The translations under genes were made by a program, and so were the position numbers. A DNA stretch of 64,000 nt from JAVJPJ01 sp040217295 (GTDB lineage: Bacteria > Pseudomonadota > Alphaproteobacteria > Rhodobacterales > Rhodobacteraceae): the NCBI GenBank assembly GCA_964460185.1, contig CAYWTM010000001.1, positions 115,407 through 179,406 of the forward strand, read 5' to 3'. The notes beneath the pieces were generated by a model. It saw nothing but the letters and a program-made list of their open reading frames with translations. It was not told the origin of the DNA and ran no database searches. Shown here piece by piece: positions 25,793 through 37,015 of the stretch. Positions within the stretch are counted from its first letter, which is position 1. Every line of letters begins with the position of its first letter.

Positions 25793-27502
25793 TTACTGCC
25801 AGGACTGGATCAGTTCGTCATAGCTGACGGTGATCGGTGTTTCGTCCTCGTTCTCCAGCCGGGGCTGCGGTGCGCCGGGCTGCGACAACCAGAACTCCGG
25901 GTCCATTTCCTCGTTCAGAAGCGGACCGAGATCGCCCTGTACCCCAGCACGCTCAAGACGGGCCAGAACGGCTTCCTGCTGCGCACAAAGGTTGTCAAGC
26001 GCCTCTTGTGCGGACAGTGCACCGGACGACGCATCGCCGATGTTCTGCCACCAAAGCGGCGCCAGACGCGGGTAATCAGGAATGTTGGTGCCGGTCGGCG
26101 ACCACTGGGTACGGGCGGGCGAACGGTAGAATTCGACCAGACCACCCAGAAGCGGGGCACGCTCGGTGAAGCTGTCGTGCTGAATGGTCGACTCGCGGAT
26201 GAAGGTCAGGCCCTGATGGGATTTTTCCACATCCACCGTCATCGAGGTCACGAACTGCGCATAAAGCCACGCGGCCTGTGCCCGGTCGACGGGTGTCGAC
26301 TGCATCAGCGTCCAGGAACCGGCATCCTGGTAGCCGATCTTCTGGCCTTCACGCCAATAGACGCCATGCGGGCTGGGTGCCATGCGCCAACGCGGGGAGC
26401 CATCGTCATAAAGGACCGCTTCCGCGCCTTCGCCGACCATGGAGGCGGTAAAGGCGGTGTACCAGAACATCTGCTGAGCAATCACCCCTTGAGCGGGCAG
26501 CGGGCCCGCCTCGGAGAAGTTCATGCCAGCGGCTTCGGGTGGGGCGTAGTTGTTCAGCCAGTTGGTGTAGCTTTCGATGGCATAGACCGCCGCCGGGCTG
26601 TTGGTGGCACCGCCACGCGCAACGCACGATCCGACCGGACGGCTGTCCTCGTTCACGCGAATACCCCATTCATCAACGGGAAGGCCGTTGGGCTCACCGA
26701 TGTCGCCCATGCCAGCCATGGACATCCACGCATCGGTGAAGCGCCAGCCCAGGGATGGGTCGCGACGACCATAGTCCATGTGACCGAAGACCTCGACACC
26801 GTCGATTTCACGGCCGGTGAAGAACTCGGCGATATCCTCGTAGGCGGACCAGTTGACCGGAACACCCAGTTCGTATCCGTACTGTTCCTGGAAATCGGCC
26901 ATGATTTCGGGGTCCGTGAACCAGTCGTACCGGAACCAGTAGAGGTTCGCGAATTGCTGGTCGGGCAACTGGTAAAGCAGCCCATCTGGTCCGGTCGTGA
27001 ACTCAAGCCCGATGAAATCATCGAGGTTCAGGTTCGGGTTGGTGACGCTGGCGCCTTCGCCTGCCATCCAGTCGGTCAGGTTGCGGGCCTGCTGGTAGCG
27101 CCAATGGGTGCCGATCAGGTCACTGTCGTTGATATAGGCGTCATAGATGTTTTCGCCGGTCTGCATCTGGGTTTGCAGACGCTCGACCACGTCACCTTCG
27201 CCGATCAGGTCATGGGTGACGCTGATGCCGGTGATCGCCTCGAACGCGGGCGCCAGCACGTTGGCCTCGTATTCGTGGGTGGCGATGGTTTCCGAAACCA
27301 CGCGGATCTCCATGCCCTGGAAAGGTGCGGCGGCATCGACGAACCACTGCATTTCGGCTTCCTGCTCGGCCCGTGTCAGAGCGGAGCGTTCGATATGTTC
27401 GTCCAGGAATGCGATCGCCGCATCCATGTCCGCGAAGGCCGGGGTGGCCAGCAGCCCCACGGTCAGCGCGAGGGCTGAGGTTGTTCTAAGGGTCAAGTTC
27501 AT
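25793..27502 (-). CDS. glpV: Glycerol-type ABC transporter substrate-binding protein (GlpV-like)
   Basis: This 569-residue periplasmic binding protein has a Sec signal peptide (about 1-24, ending TPAFA). The mature part has AEMQWFVDAAAPFQGMEI and the binding-fold region FANLYWFRYDWFTDPEIM. The length and operon match the rhizobial glycerol transporter GlpSTPQV, where GlpV captures glycerol. I start it at ATG 27502 (GGGAGG 5 bases upstream) rather than the adjacent ATG 27505. It is the last transporter gene of the operon and is followed by a hairpin at 25715-25741. A related polyol remains possible as substrate. Confidence 0.88.
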   Translation of the reverse strand: MNLTLRTTSALALTVGLLATPAFADMDAAIAFLDEHIERSALTRAEQEAEMQWFVDAAAPFQGMEIRVVSETIATHEYEANVLAPAFEAITGISVTHDLIGEGDVVERLQTQMQTGENIYDAYINDSDLIGTHWRYQQARNLTDWMAGEGASVTNPNLNLDDFIGLEFTTGPDGLLYQLPDQQFANLYWFRYDWFTDPEIMADFQEQYGYELGVPVNWSAYEDIAEFFTGREIDGVEVFGHMDYGRRDPSLGWRFTDAWMSMAGMGDIGEPNGLPVDEWGIRVNEDSRPVGSCVARGGATNSPAAVYAIESYTNWLNNYAPPEAAGMNFSEAGPLPAQGVIAQQMFWYTAFTASMVGEGAEAVLYDDGSPRWRMAPSPHGVYWREGQKIGYQDAGSWTLMQSTPVDRAQAAWLYAQFVTSMTVDVEKSHQGLTFIRESTIQHDSFTERAPLLGGLVEFYRSPARTQWSPTGTNIPDYPRLAPLWWQNIGDASSGALSAQEALDNLCAQQEAVLARLERAGVQGDLGPLLNEEMDPEFWLSQPGAPQPRLENEDETPITVSYDELIQSWQ

Positions 27503-27596
27503 CATGTCCTCCCTAAGGTTTTGGAACTCGGTTGGTGTTTTGGCACACCTCGGGCAAGGACCCCGCGGCACGCCGGCTTCTCTTGGTGGTGCCTTG

Positions 27597-27869
27597 TCAG
27601 ACCCAACGGAAAACCGCCGCACCGTACACAAGGCATGCCAGCAGCGCATAAGGCTGCGGGCCGACCTCAAGGCCCAGCCAGGCGAGATTGATAAAGGCTG
27701 AGCCCAGAAGCGTGATGAACAGGCGGTCACCACGGGTCGTTTCGATCCGAAGCACACCGACACGCGGCGTTTCGGGATACTTGATCGCGAGAAAGGTCAT
27801 GAAGACCAGGATCGCGGCAATCACCGCAAAGAAAATAGCGGTTTCAGTGGTCCATGCCATCCAGGCCAT
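27597..27869 (-). CDS. Small two-to-three-helix membrane protein of the glycerol ABC operon (DUF2160-like)
   Basis: This 90-residue hydrophobic protein begins MAWMAWTTETAIFFAVIAA and has a loop with KYPETPRVGVLRIETTRGDR. Proteins of this size and sequence type regularly sit between the permease and binding-protein genes in GlpSTPQV-type operons. The role is unknown, perhaps an accessory subunit of the permease. It lies 24 bp after glpQ and 94 bp before glpV. Confidence 0.8.
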   Translation of the reverse strand: MAWMAWTTETAIFFAVIAAILVFMTFLAIKYPETPRVGVLRIETTRGDRLFITLLGSAFINLAWLGLEVGPQPYALLACLVYGAAVFRWV

Positions 27870-27893
27870 TGAATTTACTCCTTTCCTTTCGGG

Positions 27894-28727
<834 letters not shown>

Positions 28728-29596
28728 TTACACGCCATCCCTTTTGTCGAGGTTCACCATGATCGTGTAGAACACGTATGAAATCAGGAGGATCACCAGG
28801 TAGTACATGATCGAGTAGGAAGCGGCGGGCCCCAGATCCATCTGCCCCAGGGCCATGTTGACCAGGTCGATGGACAGGAAATTGGTCGAGCTGCCCGGAC
28901 CGCCACCGGTGACCACGAAGGGCTCGGTATAGATCATGAAACTGTCCATGAAGCGCAGCAGAATGGCGATCATCAAGACGCCCTGCATCTTCGGCAGTTC
29001 GATATAGCGAAACACTTTCCAGCGGCTCGCCTGGTCGATCTTGGCGGCCTGGTAGTAGGCATCGGGGATCGACTGCAGCCCGGCATAGGCCAGAAGCGCC
29101 ACAAGCGAGGTCCAGTGCCAGACATCCATCACCACCAGCGTGATCCAGGCATCAACCCAATCCTGCGTGTAGTTGTAATCGATGCCCATCTGCGAGAGCG
29201 CGTAGCCCAGAAGGCCGATATCGGCGCGGCCGAAGATCTGCCAGATCGTGCCGACAACGTTCCACGGGATCAAAAGCGGCAAGGACATCAGCACCAGGCA
29301 GATCGAGGCCCAGAAACCGCCTTTGGGCATGTTCAGCGCGATCAGAATGCCCAACGGGATCTGAATGATCAAAATCACGAACGAGAAAATCAGCTGTCGT
29401 TGCAGACTGTCCCACATCCGGTCCGATTGCAGATTGATCTGGAACCACTCCAGGCCCGCGGGGAAGAAGACGTTGTTTCCGAACGTGTCCTGCACCGAGT
29501 AATTGACCACCGTCATCAGCGGCACCACGGCGGAGAAGCCCACAAGCACAAGGACCGGAAGGATCAGGAACCATGCCCTTTGGTTGACGGTCTTGT

Positions 29597-29600
<4 letters not shown>
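28728..29600 (-). CDS. glpP: Glycerol-type ABC permease (GlpP-like)
   Basis: This 290-residue MalF-type permease has six helices. Its coupling loop is AYYQAAKIDQASRWKVFRYI, and FMDSFMIYTEPFVVTGGGPG precedes the final helices. I chose ATG 29600 (AGGAG 8 bases upstream, 4-base overlap with the glpT stop) over the upstream ATG. It is close in sequence to the orphan permease at 34454-35320, indicating duplication of the pair. Confidence 0.9.
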
Positions 29601-30685
<1,085 letters not shown>

Positions 30686-30697
30686 GATCAGAGCTCC

Positions 30698-31786
30698 TTA
30701 CGCGGCTGTGGCATAGGACGCGGGCGCAACGAGGCTGCCGTCCTGTGCAAAGATGTAGACATGCGTGGGGTCGAGATAGGCTTTCAGCGCCGTGCCCAGT
30801 TCCAGATCGCGCACCCCATGCACAAGGCCGACCCAACGGTCGCCGTGATGATCCAGGTGCACGAACGTCTCTGACCCGGTGATCTCTGTCACGACCACTT
30901 TTGTGCGGAACTCGAGCGCATTGGCGGTATGCCGGTCGATCTCGAGATGGTTGGGCCGGAAACCCGCCAGGTAGGTGCCATCCGCAAGCGCCTTGTGGGC
31001 GCCCGTGGCCGCCGCGGCCTGCCCATCCCCGAAGTTCAACTGGTCGCCCGCCTTGCGGATCTCCAGGAAATTCATCGGCGGGTCCGAGAACACGCGGGCC
31101 GTCGTTGCGTCGACGGGCGCGCGATAGACCGAAGGGGTCAGGCCGAATTGCGTCACGCGCCCCTCCCACAAGGTGGCGGTGTTGCCGCCCAGAAGCAGGG
31201 CTTCCTCGGGCTCGGTCGTGGCATACACGAAGATCGCGCCCGATTCCTCGAAGATGCGCGGGATTTCCGCCCGCAATTCCTCGCGCAGCTTGTAATCAAG
31301 GTTCGCCAGCGGCTCGTCCAACAAGACGAGGCCCGCGTCCTTCACCAAGGCCCGCGCAAGGGCGCAGCGTTGTTGCTGGCCGCCCGACAGTTCCAACGGT
31401 TTGCGCGCCAACAGCGGGGTCAACTGCATCAGATCGGCGGTCTTGTGCACCGCGTCGTCGATTTCCTTGCGCGACTTGCCCATCAGACGCAGCGGCGAGG
31501 CGATGTTGTCATAAACGCTCATCGAGGGATAATTGATGAACTGCTGGTACACCATCGCGACCTTGCGATCCTGCACGCGCATGCCGGTCACGTCATCGCC
31601 GTTCCAGATGATCCGCCCCGCATTGGGCGCATCAAGCCCGGCCATCAACCGCATCAGCGACGTCTTGCCCGACAGGGTCGGCCCAAGAAGAACATTCATC
31701 GTGCCCTTCTCAAGCTCGAGGCTTGTCTGATGAATATGGGTGTCCGCCCCAACCACCTTGGTCACGTTTTCCAAGATCAGGCTCAT
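30698..31786 (-). CDS. glpS: Glycerol-type ABC ATPase (GlpS-like)
   Basis: This 362-residue ABC ATPase has Walker A VLLGPTLSGKTSLMRLMAG, an intact signature LSGGQQQRCALARAL and Walker B GLVLLDEPLANLDYKL, followed by a TOBE domain. It works with GlpT as the asymmetric motor of the importer. Its ATG overlaps the glpD stop by 4 bases, so uptake and glycerol-3-phosphate oxidation are co-expressed. Confidence 0.9.
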   Translation of the reverse strand: MSLILENVTKVVGADTHIHQTSLELEKGTMNVLLGPTLSGKTSLMRLMAGLDAPNAGRIIWNGDDVTGMRVQDRKVAMVYQQFINYPSMSVYDNIASPLRLMGKSRKEIDDAVHKTADLMQLTPLLARKPLELSGGQQQRCALARALVKDAGLVLLDEPLANLDYKLREELRAEIPRIFEESGAIFVYATTEPEEALLLGGNTATLWEGRVTQFGLTPSVYRAPVDATTARVFSDPPMNFLEIRKAGDQLNFGDGQAAAATGAHKALADGTYLAGFRPNHLEIDRHTANALEFRTKVVVTEITGSETFVHLDHHGDRWVGLVHGVRDLELGTALKAYLDPTHVYIFAQDGSLVAPASYATAA

Positions 31787-33408
31787 TTACCGCCTCCAGC
31801 GCGTTTGACAGCAGGCGCGGCAGTGTTCACCGCGCGATGCTCGATCATCCAAGCGTTCAATGCCTCAACCTCGGCATGCGTCATGCGCAGGCCCAGTTTG
31901 CTGCGGCGCCACACGATATCCTCGGCCGTGCGGGCGTATTCGTGCTGCATCAGCCAAGAGACCTCGGCTGCAAAAAGCGTATGTCCAAAGGATTGGCCCA
32001 AATGTGCCACGCTTTGCGCGCGCCCCAGCATATCACGCGCCTCGGTTCCGTAGGCACGGATCAACCGACTGGCCCATGGACCGGTGAGGAATGCATATTC
32101 ACTGCGCAACTGATCCATCAGGGCCCGCACATCGCCGACCGCGAAATCCCCGCCGGGCAAGGGAACGCCCGCCGTCCATTCGGCGCCCATGTCGGGGAAG
32201 GACGGCGCAAGTTCATCCATCGCGGCCTCCGCCAAGCGGCGGTAGGTGGTGATCTTGCCACCAAAGATGTTGAGAAGCGGCGCACCGCCCTGGTTATCGA
32301 GTTTGAGCGTGTAGTCGCGCGTCGCGGCCGTGGCCGAGGAGGCGCCGTCATTGTAGAGCGGGCGCACACCTGAATAGGTCCAGACGATATCGTCCGCGTT
32401 GATCGGATCGCGAAGATATTCGTTCACGAAATTCAGGAGGTAGTCGCGCTCTTCCTCGGAGCATTCCGGTAGGACAGAGGGGTCCGCGTGTTCGTGATCC
32501 GTGGTGCCGATCAGGGTGAAATCCCCCTCATAGGGGATCGCGAAGGTGATCCGCCCGTCCTCACCCTGAAAGAAATAGCACTTGTCGTGATCGAACAGCT
32601 TGCGCGTCACGATGTGCGACCCGCGGACAAGACGCACCTGCTCGGCGGAGTTCAGGCCAATCTTGTTTTGGATCAGGTCGCTGACCCAGGGACCGGCGGC
32701 ATTGACCAGGACCTTTGCGGCAAGGGTGGACCGTGCACCGGTTTCGGTATCTTCAAGCTCCACCTGCCAGATGCCGCGGCTGCGTCGCGCCGCGATGACC
32801 TTGGTTCTCGTTCGAATCCGTGCGCCGTTCTCTTCTGCGTCGCGCGCGTTCAGAACCACCAACCGCGCGTCATCTACCCAGCAATCGGAATATTCGAATG
32901 CCTTGGCGAACCGCGCCTGCAGCGCCCGCCCCTCGGGGGCATTGCGCAGGTCCAGTGTCTTGGTGCCCGGCAAGATATCCCGGCCACCCAATGTGTCATA
33001 AAGGAACAGCCCGAACCGGATCAGCCAGGCGGGCCTGCTGCCCCGCATCCAGGGCATGATCGCCCCAAGCAGCCGCGAGGCGGGTGTAGCGCTCTCGAAG
33101 CGCATGTCGCGATGATAGGGCAGGACAAACCGCATCGGCCAACTGATGTGCGGCATGGCACGCAGCAAGGTTTCGCGCTCCATCAGCGCCTCGCGGACAA
33201 GCCGAAATTCGAAGTACTCAAGATACCGCAAGCCACCGTGGAACAGCTTGGTCGATCCGCCCGACGTGGCCGAAGCAAGATCGTTCATTTCGACAAGCTG
33301 CACCGAAAGGCCCCGTCCGGCGGCATCACGCGCAATGCCGCACCCGTTGATGCCACCACCAACGACCAAAAGATCATGAATCTCGCCTATGTCGGCTTGC
33401 TGGTGCAA
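31783..33408 (-). CDS. glpD: Glycerol-3-phosphate dehydrogenase (GlpD)
   Basis: This 541-residue FAD enzyme oxidises sn-glycerol 3-phosphate to dihydroxyacetone phosphate at the membrane and passes electrons to quinone. The FAD motif is DLLVVGGGINGCGIARDAAG. Further on come GGSTKLFHGGLRYLEYFEF and ADDIVWTYSGVRPLYND, both family hallmarks. I place the start at TTG 33408 (GGGGAGG 7 bases upstream); the frame upstream has no ATG at a sensible position. No glycerol kinase gene is in the window. It heads the glp operon behind a likely GlpR control region. Confidence 0.93.
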   Translation of the reverse strand: MHQQADIGEIHDLLVVGGGINGCGIARDAAGRGLSVQLVEMNDLASATSGGSTKLFHGGLRYLEYFEFRLVREALMERETLLRAMPHISWPMRFVLPYHRDMRFESATPASRLLGAIMPWMRGSRPAWLIRFGLFLYDTLGGRDILPGTKTLDLRNAPEGRALQARFAKAFEYSDCWVDDARLVVLNARDAEENGARIRTRTKVIAARRSRGIWQVELEDTETGARSTLAAKVLVNAAGPWVSDLIQNKIGLNSAEQVRLVRGSHIVTRKLFDHDKCYFFQGEDGRITFAIPYEGDFTLIGTTDHEHADPSVLPECSEEERDYLLNFVNEYLRDPINADDIVWTYSGVRPLYNDGASSATAATRDYTLKLDNQGGAPLLNIFGGKITTYRRLAEAAMDELAPSFPDMGAEWTAGVPLPGGDFAVGDVRALMDQLRSEYAFLTGPWASRLIRAYGTEARDMLGRAQSVAHLGQSFGHTLFAAEVSWLMQHEYARTAEDIVWRRSKLGLRMTHAEVEALNAWMIEHRAVNTAAPAVKRAGGGK

Positions 33409-33440
33409 CAGTCTTCCTCCCCTTCGGAAGGGTCGGGCAA

Positions 33441-33480
33441 ACCGAACAAAAAGGAAAGAGATTTTTCGTTTTTGTTCGGT
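33441..33480. promoter_or_regulatory. Inverted repeat in the glpD/glpR control region, probable GlpR operator
   Basis: A perfect 12-bp inverted repeat (ACCGAACAAAAA at 33441-33452, TTTTTGTTCGGT at 33469-33480) lies 33 bp before the glpD start. It contains CGAACA and TGTTCG, the half-sites known for E. coli GlpR operators. A further ATGTTCG is at 33578-33584, nearer to glpR. This fits repression of both divergent units by GlpR, but a transcript hairpin in the glpD leader is an alternative. Confidence 0.55.
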
Positions 33481-33667
33481 TTTGATCTGATTTTCTTGCC
33501 ATCCAATTGAAATCAAACAGGATTTATTTTGGCCGGGGATTGAAAATGCGGACGGAATCAGCGTGAGACGCAAGCGAATGTTCGTTTTCCATTCCCAACC
33601 CGGCATCGTTCCGGTTAGATGAAGGCGCAGCGCACCGGTTGTGCGCAACCGTTGGGATAGGACCGCC

Positions 33668-34429
33668 GTGCCGATTGGATTCAGGCAAGCCGAGATTGTG
33701 GACATCGCCGCGCGCGATGGAAAAGTGACCGTCGAGGGGCTGGCAGAGCATTTTTCAGTGACCCTGCAAACCATCCGGCGCGATCTGTCCGAGCTGGATC
33801 AGGCGGGCCTGCTCAATCGGGTGCATGGCGGGGCAATGCCCGCGTCCGGCACGAATAATTTCGCCTACGAAGACCGGCGGTCGCTACAGACCGAAGCCAA
33901 GGACCAGATCGCGCGCACCTGTGCCGCCGCCATTCCCAACGATTGCTCGGTTTTCCTCAATATCGGCACCAGCACCGAGGCCGTGGCAGAACGACTGAAG
34001 CAACATCAGAATTTGCTGGTTGTGACCAACAACCTCAACGTGGCGAACATCTTGTCGAAAAGCCCGGGGATCGAGATCTACGTGACAGGCGGCACGTTGC
34101 GCCGGACCGATGGCGGATTGATCGGCCCACTGGCTGTCGAGACGATCAAGAACTTCAAGTTCGACTACGCGGTGATCGGGTGTTCCGCCCTCGACCTGGA
34201 CGGCGACGTACTGGATTTCGACGTCCAGGAGGTCGGCGTAAGCCAAGCCATCCTTGCGCGGTCGCGCACCACGTATCTGGTCGCGGATCACTCGAAATTC
34301 GAGCGCAGCGCACCCGCGCGAATATGTTCCCTAAAACAGTTGGATGGCTTTTTCACCGACAGCGAACTCGACCCCGCCTTGGCGGCAAAATGCGACGAAT
34401 GGCGGGTGCATGTGCATGTTGGCGAATAG
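33668..34429 (+). CDS. glpR: DeoR-family regulator (GlpR-like)
   Basis: This 253-residue DeoR regulator has an N-terminal HTH (IVDIAARDGKVTVEGLAEHF, then SVTLQTIRRDLSELDQAGLL) and the NRVHGGA hinge. A C-terminal sugar-phosphate sensor domain follows, with LNIGTSTEAVAERL, VVTNNLNVANIL and GGTLRRTDGGLIGPLA. It should sense glycerol 3-phosphate. I chose GTG 33668 (AGGA 7 bases upstream) over the start at 33641. It is divergent from glpD and is followed by two permease genes on its own strand. Confidence 0.9.
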   Translation: MPIGFRQAEIVDIAARDGKVTVEGLAEHFSVTLQTIRRDLSELDQAGLLNRVHGGAMPASGTNNFAYEDRRSLQTEAKDQIARTCAAAIPNDCSVFLNIGTSTEAVAERLKQHQNLLVVTNNLNVANILSKSPGIEIYVTGGTLRRTDGGLIGPLAVETIKNFKFDYAVIGCSALDLDGDVLDFDVQEVGVSQAILARSRTTYLVADHSKFERSAPARICSLKQLDGFFTDSELDPALAAKCDEWRVHVHVGE

Positions 34430-34453
34430 CGAACACCAAGGTTGGCGCTAGGC

Positions 34454-35320
34454 ATGGGCAACCTTGGCCAAAGGCGCCCATGGCTGTTGCTGATGCCTGC
34501 GTTGGCCATCTTGATGGTTGTGGGCATCATCCCCCTGGGAATCGTCTTCTACTACTCGTTCTACGACATTTTCACGTTGCAGGCTCGATCCTGGGTCGGG
34601 GGGCAATGGTACTCGGCCTTGCTGAGTTCCAGCCGGTTTTACGACAGCCTGCTGCGCAGCCTGGGCTTTTCGACCCTGATCATGTGCATCCAGTTTCCCC
34701 TTGGCATCTTCATTGCGCTGATGATCCCGCGCGGCGGCGTGGTTCGGACCGGGACCCTGGTGCTGCTTGCCCTGCCCTTGGTGGTGCCGTGGAACATGAT
34801 CCCGATGGTGTGGCTTAGCCTGGTCGACGCCGACAGGGGTTTGATCGGCATGGCAATCGCCGCATCGGGGTGGGATTTTGATTACAAGTTCAACGCCTTG
34901 CATACCTGGGCCCTGATCGCGGTAATGGACACGTGGCATTGGGTCGGGTTGGTGGCGATCCTGTCCTACTCGGGCCTCGCCAGCATCTCACCCAGCCAGT
35001 ACCAGGCCGCAGCCATAGATCAGGCATCGCGATGGCAGGTGTTTCGCTGGGTCGAGTTGCCGGCCATGCGGGGCGTTCTGCTGATGGCGCTCTTGTTGCG
35101 GTTCATGGACAGCTTCATGATCTATACCGAAGCATTCGGCATCAACGCCGGCGGGCCGGGCGCCGCGACGTCGTTCCTGAGCCTCGATCTGGGTGAGGAA
35201 ATGCGCGGTTTCGATTATGGCCCCGCCTCGGCCCGGTCCATTGTCTATTTCGCGATCACCGCTTGTGTCGTTTGGGCATTCTTGCGCGTGTCAGCCCGTG
35301 AAGAGGTGCCGCGCAGATGA
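34454..35320 (+). CDS. Second GlpP-like ABC permease
   Basis: This 288-residue MalF-type permease is clearly paralogous to GlpP at 28728-29600: SQYQAAAIDQASRWQVFRWV and LRFMDSFMIYTEAF match the same loops there. No ATPase or binding protein is encoded next to it. It may share GlpS/GlpT/GlpV or be a diverging copy for a second polyol. The start is either TTG 34442 or ATG 34454; neither has a strong ribosome site. It overlaps the next gene by 4 bases. Confidence 0.82.
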   Translation: MGNLGQRRPWLLLMPALAILMVVGIIPLGIVFYYSFYDIFTLQARSWVGGQWYSALLSSSRFYDSLLRSLGFSTLIMCIQFPLGIFIALMIPRGGVVRTGTLVLLALPLVVPWNMIPMVWLSLVDADRGLIGMAIAASGWDFDYKFNALHTWALIAVMDTWHWVGLVAILSYSGLASISPSQYQAAAIDQASRWQVFRWVELPAMRGVLLMALLLRFMDSFMIYTEAFGINAGGPGAATSFLSLDLGEEMRGFDYGPASARSIVYFAITACVVWAFLRVSAREEVPRR

Positions 35321-36114
35321 CAGCCCGGTCGCGCGTGCTCGGGGCTTTTGGCCTCATCCTTCTGGCGGCTTTTATCCTGCTGCCTTTCGTGCAGGTCGTG
35401 CAATTGAGCGTCCAGTCAACGCTTGGCACGCCTGAGGCGCCATTGGGCACCTACACGATGATGAACTACCGCAACATTTTTGCGTCCGATGCGCTCGTGT
35501 CCTCGCTGGTGAATTCCGTCACCTACGTGACCCTGAACGTGGCTCTTACGTTGCTCGTGGCGCTGCCTGCGGCCTATGGCATTTCGCGGTATCACATCCC
35601 TGGCAGGCGCCTGTTCTTCATTACGCTCCTGGCGTTCCGCGTGACCCCGCCCGTGGTTCTGTCGCTGCCGGTCTTCATCTTGTTCTCCAAGCTGAACCTG
35701 ATCAACACACCGGTCGGTATCGCCCTGGTGCATTGCGTGTTCAACGTCCCCATCGCCATCTGGATCCTGGAAAGCTTCATCTCTGCGGTGCCGCGGGAAT
35801 ACGACGAATCCGCCAAGCTGGACGGATATTCAACAAGCAGGTTCTTCATAAAGTTCCTGATCCCTGCCATCGCACCGGGGATCGGGGTCACGATGTTCTT
35901 TTGCTTCGTGTTTTCGTGGGTCGAGGTGGTGTTCGCGCGAACCCTTACGGTGACGGACGGCAAGCCGATCACCATGGCGATCAGCAATCTGTTCGGGTTT
36001 CAGACGGATGTGGGGCTGGTCATGGCCATGACGGTTTTCTCGCTGCTGCCCGGCCTGGTGATGATCTATTTCGTCAGGCACCACATCGCGCGCGGATTTG
36101 TGGTGCGGGGGTAG
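35317..36114 (+). CDS. Second GlpQ-like ABC permease
   Basis: This 265-residue MalG-type permease has six helices and the EAA loop ESFISAVPREYDESAKLDGY, paralogous to GlpQ at 27894-28727 (compare FFCFVFSWVEVVFARTLT with FFCFMFSWVELLLSRTLT there). It is translationally coupled to the preceding permease gene. Together they form a complete extra membrane pair beside glpR without its own ATPase. Confidence 0.85.
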   Translation: MTARSRVLGAFGLILLAAFILLPFVQVVQLSVQSTLGTPEAPLGTYTMMNYRNIFASDALVSSLVNSVTYVTLNVALTLLVALPAAYGISRYHIPGRRLFFITLLAFRVTPPVVLSLPVFILFSKLNLINTPVGIALVHCVFNVPIAIWILESFISAVPREYDESAKLDGYSTSRFFIKFLIPAIAPGIGVTMFFCFVFSWVEVVFARTLTVTDGKPITMAISNLFGFQTDVGLVMAMTVFSLLPGLVMIYFVRHHIARGFVVRG

Positions 36115-36381
36115 CGCCGATAGCCGCGCAAGGGTGCTGTCAGACGCATTCGACCCCGTCTCGGCCAGGACAATGGCGCTATCGCTGCCCAAGGCAGGTG
36201 TCCCCTGACAATGCGCAACGTGAATCCCTATGGTAACTATCGCAAGAACACGAACGAAAACTGTTGTGCCCGTTGATTTCGCCATGAGGCAGCAGAACCT
36301 GAATGAGGCAGATGTCCACAATGCCACGGGCGCCTCAGGGGGCCTGGCCCAATTTCCAACACTCTAGAACGGAGATGTCCG

Positions 36382-36777
36382 ATGATGACAAAGACAGCTG
36401 CAATTTCCTTCTCTGCTCTACTCCTTGCCACACCTGCTTTGGCAACAGGTGAGGTCTACTGTGAAGCAACAGATGATTCTGGTGCGGTCTTTGGCTACGA
36501 ATTCGGACGGGTGCCTGGACTGGCGGTTTTAGGGGCTACAATCCACGCAAATGGAACTTCGTGGAACACGCAAGAAACCGATGGGGCTATCCCCATCATG
36601 GTGGCTCAAGGTGCGTATGACGGCGCGCATACGCTGATCGATTTTGCGGACCCATCCTTTATCGAAATCATTGCTTCTGTTCGCCTCATGACTGCAAGGG
36701 AGGGTGATGACCATGTCACGGTTGGCACACTCCTTATTCATGGCGTTGGGGTCTACCCGCTAGCCTGCGTGTCTTAG
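36382..36777 (+). CDS. Small secreted protein of unknown function
   Basis: This 131-residue protein has a Sec signal peptide (MMTKTAAISFSALLLATPAL, cleavage after about residue 21). Two cysteines (VYCEATDD and PLACVS at the C-terminus) could form one disulfide. I recognise no family; a small periplasmic beta protein is likely. ACGGAG lies 8 bases before ATG 36382. It stands alone between the permease pair and the sulfatase operon, and its base composition is somewhat less GC-rich than that of its neighbours. Confidence 0.7.
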   Translation: MMTKTAAISFSALLLATPALATGEVYCEATDDSGAVFGYEFGRVPGLAVLGATIHANGTSWNTQETDGAIPIMVAQGAYDGAHTLIDFADPSFIEIIASVRLMTAREGDDHVTVGTLLIHGVGVYPLACVS

Positions 36778-37015
36778 GGTATTCAGACTCTGACAGGGTG
36801 TTGTCGGTGAATTCACACGCGACGTGCCGTCGTGCGCCATCGCCAGGGCGGACAATCCCGGGGTTGATCCCCAAGTCGCGGAACGAAGAATGCTTCGCAT
36901 CGGCGCCAGGCTCGTGGACCAGGTCCCAGGCGTTACGCAGGGAAAGCGGGCATCGGACGTGAGGCCGCCCTGCCCTCCCCAGGCCGGTTCGCGCTGACAG
37001 TTCCCGAAGCCTGTT

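Noticed and set aside
36778..37015. Possible transposase or gene fragment between the small secreted protein and the sulfatase
   Set aside because: Frames on both strands are short and I could match none to a known transposase or domain.
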